DNA of 64,000 nt, from contig OX291558.1 of the NCBI GenBank assembly GCA_946406115.1, forward strand, positions 18,530,205 to 18,594,204, read 5' to 3'. Made by a program: the position numbers and the translations under genes. Source of the stretch: Apoda limacodes. Lineage: Eukaryota; Arthropoda; Insecta; Lepidoptera; Limacodidae. A model generated the notes under the pieces. The model was not told the DNA's origin and ran no database searches. It saw nothing but the letters and a program-made list of their open reading frames with translations. How positions within the stretch are numbered: the stretch's first letter is position 1; each line of letters starts with the position of its first letter. This document shows positions 60,901 through 64,000 of the stretch, in pieces.

Positions 60901-63571
60901 GCGCAGCGACACCACGTCCAAGAGGTGATTCCATTGCGACAAAATATCGCGCAGACGATCCTATCGACAAAAACCAGCATTTAGTTGCATGTATTTCAAC
61001 AGTTCAATTGTATAAAAGCGAATTCATTGTGTATCACATAACTAGCTTTAAAATAGTTTCGTATATAAATATATATGTATAAAACCTGTTAAAGTGAATA
61101 AGCTTGAAAATATAAGTGACGTGGAGATATTTATAAAAAAAAACAAATAGATATACATCATCTTGAAATTAGGATAATACTTATCTCTTTCTTGTGCATG
61201 CTTTACTGTATCTACTCAGTGTTATACATTGGCACACTCTTAAGTGATATATGTTATATATGTTATTTTTAGTTAACAACAAAGTATCTAACGGTGTGCT
61301 GTATACCAATTTCTTGGGTCCAAGTGAAGGGGGTATAAGTATATAGTTTTAATAAAAAAAAATACATATATTGCTGTAAAAGGAAATGTTTTTACCCTAC
61401 AAACATATCCTTTTACACCAATGTATGCATATTTTTCTGATCAAAACTGACTAACTCAAAATCACAAATTTTCGACTTACACACTTTTTCATTAGGAGCC
61501 CACATTTAGTCAGTGCTACCAATATAGCTTTACCTGTATCCTGTCCGCCCCGAAGTGTCCCTGCGAGATGAGTTCATCCCCGACCGCCGCGACGCTCATC
61601 AGCTGCGACTCGTGGGCGAGCACATCCGCTTCCAACGCCTTGTGCTTAGATATCAACAGGTACACTGCGAAACAATTAAAACACGATATCACAATAAACT
61701 CTTAAAAGGCACGTTCCTTCTGAGCTGCGTAATAATTGTAAAACCTCATTTTAGCACCAACTACCCATTCCGTCTAAGCGCATCAGATAATTTTATATAA
61801 ATTTTATGCGGCGGCGCTATTATTGCTTAAACGAAACGTGTTTCACCTAATTTTTTGACAGTTCCGTTTTTTTATTTTGATTTTTTTTTTAGATAATAAC
61901 AAAGATATAAAAAACGACGTTACAACTATTTTTCTCAGTTGACAGCTGTCCAAAAGTATAGCAAAATACCCACCTCCCGACATAGGTTTTTGCTAGCAAA
62001 ATCGCTTAGGCGAAACGCATTAGATTTTCAAGTCAACATTAGATTTTGCTACCAAAAGCTTGAAACGCAAACCACTAACGATTTCTGCTCAAAAGTAGTT
62101 AGATCGAACGCCGTTAAAGTCGTGGATCTTGCATCAAGACAGTTTAGATAAGGCAAATACGATGAAATACTGGGTGCATTGAAGTGTCTACTGTTGGGAA
62201 GGGGCATTGAATGGCCGATTAGTATGTAAGTATTACGCCACGGTAACTAAATATTTTCAAAACTCAGACTCTGTATGACCATATTATGTCCAACCGTCTT
62301 CGTTTTATTATTAACTGTTAATGTGACCGTATTCATATTATATGGGTATATAATCCCCTCACTCTTGTATTTGTTGTTGTTTACGTACTTTGAGGGTCTT
62401 ATAATAAAAATAATGATGAATTACCTGTAGTGAGATCGTGCCCGATATCGTCGACGGAGACAATCTGTTCCTTCTCCTTGATCCAGTTCTCTTCATCAGC
62501 CATGTCCCAGTAGAACTGCCACAGTTTGCGACTGTCCTCCAGACGTTTTCTGAACAAACACGTTTATATCACAACGCATCAGTTATTAGGGGGGCTATAT
62601 GTTAAAAAGCATTTTATGCGCTGTATGTAATTTATGCGCACATTTGATTTTTCTGTTGACCGAAACTGAATGCGCTTTACGTTGAATATGACGACACTTT
62701 CGGGTGGCATTTGACGCATTAGCCAGACGCTCGGTAGGCAGTGCAGTGGATGCGCTGTCATTTTACTGAACGGCCATATTGTTTGTTCTGATGAACAGAA
62801 CGATTTCAATGCCTATGCGATGTATATCGACGAATATCTATAGTTAAAGAAAGTAAGTTGTAACACAGTTTGAATGAAAAAATGATGCTTTTATACCACT
62901 AAGCTGGCAAACAAGTTCAAGGTCCGCTTGATGACAAGCCGGTCACCGAAGGATCAGATACACCTCAAATCGTTTCGCATTTCACGGGGTTTCGCTTATG
63001 GCTGCTAAAAATAATCAAAAATATTACTAACCTGCGTTCAACAGCAAGATGAACTAGTTCAGCATATGCATTCTCCAGTTGCTGAATCCTCTCCACAGTA
63101 ATAGCTGGATCACAGGGACGATAGCCACCTTCCTCTTGCTCCAAGAATCGCTGCGATTGGCCAACTACCACCTATCCGAACGAATATTGAATCTCAAAAA
63201 ACACCCAATAGTAAATTATGATACAGGTTGACCGATCATTCTTATTCACGAGACGATAAAGACGAGTGAGTAATGATCATATGACGTTTTAGAACACATT
63301 TTTCAGGAAAAAATAAATAGAATTTGAAACGTAAAAAAAAAATATTTTTTGAAAATAAAAAAAAAATCAGTAACTAGTTTTTCTATTGATTCACTTTATT
63401 TTGTAGTAAATAACACGTTACCTTAACTCGTTCACCAAGCACGTTGATATCGGCTTCGACGAGCGCGTGCTTCTGGAGCAAGTCCTCGACGCCCATCAGA
63501 TGCTTGCCGTAGTCGTCGGACAGAAGGCGCAGTTTGATCTCCTCCATCGAGTCCAAGATGTATAGCATTTC
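41316..63571 (-). CDS. beta-Spec: beta-spectrin, conventional (5' end outside window)
   Basis: Beta subunit of the spectrin tetramer that crosslinks actin and binds ankyrin under the plasma membrane. Core coding exons, high to low: 63571-63422, 63171-63032, 62549-62425, 61664-61534, 60960-60815, 60552-60429, 59896-59646, 59423-59264, 58995-58857, 58733-58552, 58439-58325, 57774-57650, 57417-57227, 56941-55779, 55540-55279, 55000-54796, 54307-54113, 53860-53681, 53164-52920, 52350-52127, 52010-51814, 48684-48528, 42972-42879, 42238-42059, 41523-41316. Each border is AG/GT and splice phases agree throughout, giving 1762 residues plus stop. Sequence blocks match fly and human beta-spectrin as I recall them, e.g. 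[16 protein letters not shown] and [21 protein letters not shown] domain and no SH3 in the visible part, together with close block identity, favour conventional beta over beta-heavy (karst). The CH domains and first repeats must lie right of the window. Linker cassettes are listed separately. Confidence 0.95.
43258..43520. repeat. about 60-base minisatellite in a beta-spectrin intron
   Basis: Four to five diverged units with ggaagaatggatat, agctttttacgttgaacac and aagtttttgcat. Lies between the PH-domain exon (42972) and the RS-type cassette (44104). Confidence 0.8.
44104..44247 (-). CDS. candidate basic RS-type linker cassette exon of beta-spectrin
   Basis: Acceptor ggaatag at 44248 and donor GAAG/gtactt at 44104 enclose 144 bases, phase 1 on both sides. 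It encodes [17 protein letters not shown], then the basic [20 protein letters not shown], then [11 protein letters not shown]. If the donor is not used the frame runs on to a TAA at 44006, giving a protein that ends here without a PH domain. The basic aromatic stretch would suit membrane or protein binding (inference). It lies in frame between 44953 and 42972. Confidence 0.7.
44953..45111 (-). CDS. candidate Pro/Ser-rich linker cassette exon of beta-spectrin
   Basis: Acceptor catgcag at 45112 and perfect donor A/gtgagt at 44953 enclose 159 bases, phase 1 on both sides. It encodes 53 residues such as [19 protein letters not shown] and [19 protein letters not shown]. The block is strikingly GC-rich against its AT-rich intron, a sign of coding constraint. 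It joins in frame to 48528 upstream and to either 44247 or 42972 downstream. Many SP/TP pairs make it a plausible target of proline-directed kinases (inference). Confidence 0.75.
46762..46824 (-). CDS. candidate 63-base linker cassette exon
   Basis: Between acceptor gcgtag (46825) and donor CCAG/gtaatc (46762) lies a 63-base segment with phase 1 at both ends, encoding [20 protein letters not shown] and one more Pro. The composition (basic, then Lys/Glu/Ala) suits the beta-spectrin linker. The acceptor has a poor pyrimidine tract; a rival acceptor at 46817 (cgtaag) gives 56 bases in a different frame. Support rests on symmetric phase and linker-like composition. Confidence 0.4.
48190..48495. 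repeat. array of GTTACGTAAC palindromes next to a beta-spectrin donor
   Basis: About ten diverged units of roughly 20-40 bases, each with a core like gttacgtaac, ttatgtaata, ctacgtaaat or gttacgtta, spaced by blocks such as gttttatcctctt and atttctgcta. The array ends about 30 bases from the donor at 48528. Confidence 0.8.
48528..48684 (-). CDS. beta-Spec: beta-spectrin linker exon, charged alanine-rich helix
   Basis: Acceptor catatag at 48685, then [20 protein letters not shown], matching the fly FELKEMKRRQ block that follows the last spectrin repeat. An eight-alanine run and a polar [13 protein letters not shown] tail follow. Donor CAAG/gtatgt leaves phase 1, which matches the PH-domain exon at 42972 and all three phase-1 cassettes between. 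The low-complexity GTTACGTAAC array begins immediately beyond the donor. Confidence 0.9.
48748..48868 (-). mobile_element. LINE 3' tail in a beta-spectrin intron
   Basis: Minus-strand tail of the LINE family at 5390-7700: poly-T, taccactaaggtggcaaaca, cctgatggtaagcggtcacc, gtagcctatggacgc. It lies 64 bases upstream of the acceptor at 48685. Confidence 0.75.
49945..50171 (-). mobile_element. tRNA-derived SINE in a beta-spectrin intron
   Basis: The minus-strand head reads ctagttggtagtgtggctgc (A-box-like) and gtgcgttcaattcccgc (B-box-like), the tail ends in accagac-type sequence with cccaaagtaagctaagctt inverted. Same family as 29015-29236. It lies 246 bases from the donor of the 753-base cassette exon. 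Confidence 0.8.
50417..51169 (-). CDS. candidate 753-base cassette exon of beta-spectrin (251 codons, novel sequence)
   Basis: An uninterrupted reading frame runs from acceptor ...accactag/CTTGAAC at 51169 to donor GGT/gtaagt at 50417. It is 753 bases, phase 0 at both ends, so it fits in frame between the exon ending RLTT (51814) and the exon starting FEVKEM (48684). It begins LELREANLW, echoing the FELKEM start of the normal next exon, and is then rich in Ser, Lys, Asn and Pro, with [14 protein letters not shown], a Ser-rich [20 protein letters not shown], and an aromatic end [11 protein letters not shown] see no known domain and no transposase or RT motif. It could instead be a fortuitous ORF, but length, phase and both splice sites together make that unlikely. 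Donor AAG/gtgtaa, 4 bases further in, is a weaker alternative that would break the frame. Confidence 0.6.
51814..54307 (-). CDS. beta-Spec: beta-spectrin repeats 15-17 including the tetramer-forming partial repeat
   Basis: Exons 54307-54113, 53860-53681, 53164-52920, 52350-52127 and 52010-51814. The last two encode [16 protein letters not shown] through the partial repeat [20 protein letters not shown], which pairs with the N-terminal helix of alpha-spectrin to form tetramers. The exon at 51814 ends after RLTT in phase 0 with donor gttaga. It can join either the large cassette exon (51169) or the conserved [10 protein letters not shown] exon (48684), both of which begin in phase 0. Confidence 0.93.
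54796..55540 (-). CDS. beta-Spec: beta-spectrin ankyrin-binding repeats (about 14-15)
   Basis: Two exons (55540-55279 and 55000-54796). The sequences [17 protein letters not shown] and [19 protein letters not shown] followed by [18 protein letters not shown] correspond to the part of beta-spectrin that binds ankyrin in human and fly proteins. Junction phases are 1 in, 2 across, 0 out. This is the link between the spectrin net and ankyrin-attached membrane proteins. Confidence 0.9.
55779..58995 (-). CDS. beta-Spec: beta-spectrin exons for the middle repeats (about 7-13)
   Basis: Five short exons and one very large one. The 1163-base exon at 55779-56941 encodes about 388 residues without interruption, an order of magnitude longer than its neighbours, which suggests ancestral introns were lost here. 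Recognisable blocks include [36 protein letters not shown] and [20 protein letters not shown]. Phase enters as 2 from 57227 and leaves as 1 to 55540, both matched by the neighbouring exons. Confidence 0.93.
59264..63571 (-). CDS. beta-Spec: beta-spectrin exons for about repeats 3-6
   Basis: Eight exons (listed under the gene) encode 409 residues of triple-helix spectrin repeats. The first in-window exon starts in phase 0 with [17 protein letters not shown] and carries [14 protein letters not shown], a block found in about the third repeat of fly and human beta-spectrin. Later exons contain the repeat-typical tryptophans ([32 protein letters not shown]). The upstream junction at 63571 has a clear acceptor, so the preceding exon lies right of the window. 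Repeat numbering is inferred from position and recall, not from an alignment. Confidence 0.92.
61930..62115. repeat. dispersed repeat in a beta-spectrin intron (inverted copy at 63770-63925)
   Basis: tagcaaaatcgcttaggcga, aacattagattttgctacca and tgaaacgcaaacca match the reverse complement of 63770-63925 over about 100 bases. The two copies face each other around three coding exons. Confidence 0.75.
62590..62840. repeat. dispersed repeat, copy 2 (copy 1 at 725-1010)
   Basis: Carries gcagtggatgcgctgtcatt, gaacagaacgatttcaatgc and gaatgcgcttt as in copy 1, same orientation. Lies in a beta-spectrin intron. Confidence 0.55.
62885..62955 (-). mobile_element. LINE 3' tail fragment
   Basis: taccactaagctggcaaaca, agttcaaggtccgcttgatg and cggtcaccg, a decayed minus-strand tail of the 5390-7700 LINE family. 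Confidence 0.6.
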
Positions 63572-63769
63572 CTTTGAATAAACAACAAAAACGCATATTT
63601 TAAATATAGGCTACATCATAAGGATGTTAAAAGTTCTACTGCTCCACGCTAGGGTACATGGTAGGATATTAATAAAGTCACTTGCCACGTGAAAGATCAT
63701 AGCAAAAATAGAGCCCTAATAGTTTCGTCAAGTCCGTCCGTTCGTATGTCACAGCTTTATAATTCCTAG

Positions 63770-63925
63770 GGTGTTCCTTCTAACTTCTTTTTAGCAGAAA
63801 TTGTTAGCGGTTTGCGTTTCATACTTTTGGTAGCAAAATCTAATGTTGACTTTTATCGTTTCGTCTGAGCAATTTTGCTACGAAATGTTGCTAACAAAAA
63901 CCCATGTGAGGTAGGTAGGTAGGCT
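63770..63925. repeat. dispersed repeat upstream of the first in-window beta-spectrin exon
   Basis: Reverse-complement partner of 61930-62115: gcggtttgcgtttcatac, tggtagcaaaatctaatgtt, gcaattttgctacga. Lies in the intron upstream of the exon at 63571. Confidence 0.75.
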
Positions 63926-64000
63926 ACTTTTTCAAAGCTGTCAAATGTGAAAGTGAATCCTTTAAGAAAAATAGTTTTAATCTTGTTTATTTTTTTTAAA

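Overview
The window looks like nuclear DNA of a moth or butterfly (Lepidoptera). It is AT-rich, its genes are split into small exons with GT/AG borders, and it is full of repeat families I recognise from lepidopteran genomes: tRNA-derived SINEs, Jockey/CR1-type LINE fragments, foldback MITEs and the short repeat beginning AAATCGGCCAAGTGCGAGTC. All assignments come from reading the sequence; no search was run.

Three protein-coding genes are supported, all on the minus strand. (1) 2749-8366: the first two coding exons of a chymotrypsin-like S1 protease, with signal peptide, IVGG start, His57 and Asp102; its later exons are off the left edge or lost. (2) 23838-34660: a complete seven-exon S1 protease-family gene of 271 residues. 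The catalytic serine motif reads GDNGGP (AAT, Asn), so the product is probably a non-catalytic serine protease homologue. (3) 41316-63571: the 3' two thirds of conventional beta-spectrin, from about spectrin repeat 3 through the ankyrin-binding and tetramer-forming repeats to the C-terminal PH domain. The actin-binding CH domains lie beyond the right edge. Reading frame and splice phase agree across every core exon junction.

The most interesting region is the beta-spectrin linker between the last repeat and the PH domain (42.9-51.2 kb). It holds a 753-base open exon with phase 0 at both ends (50417-51169, 251 codons, no family recognised) and three smaller exon candidates with phase 1 at both ends (46762-46824, 44953-45111, 44104-44247). 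All could be included or skipped without breaking the frame. This looks like a modular, alternatively spliced linker.

The rest is mobile or repetitive DNA. Main items are a 115-base tandem array with an internal hairpin (1.36-1.85 kb), a Merlin/IS1016-like transposase remnant (2.1-2.5 kb), several foldback elements, two degenerate LINEs (5.4-7.7 and 11.0-13.6 kb), a GC-rich tandem array (14.0-14.4 kb), a 2.4-kb element with matching inverted ends and THAP-domain remnants (14.6-17.0 kb), a 420-base near-perfect palindrome touching a splice donor of the protease homologue (25.3-25.7 kb), direct duplications (36.3-37.4 and 40.1-41.15 kb), and minisatellites in beta-spectrin introns (43.3 and 48.2 kb).
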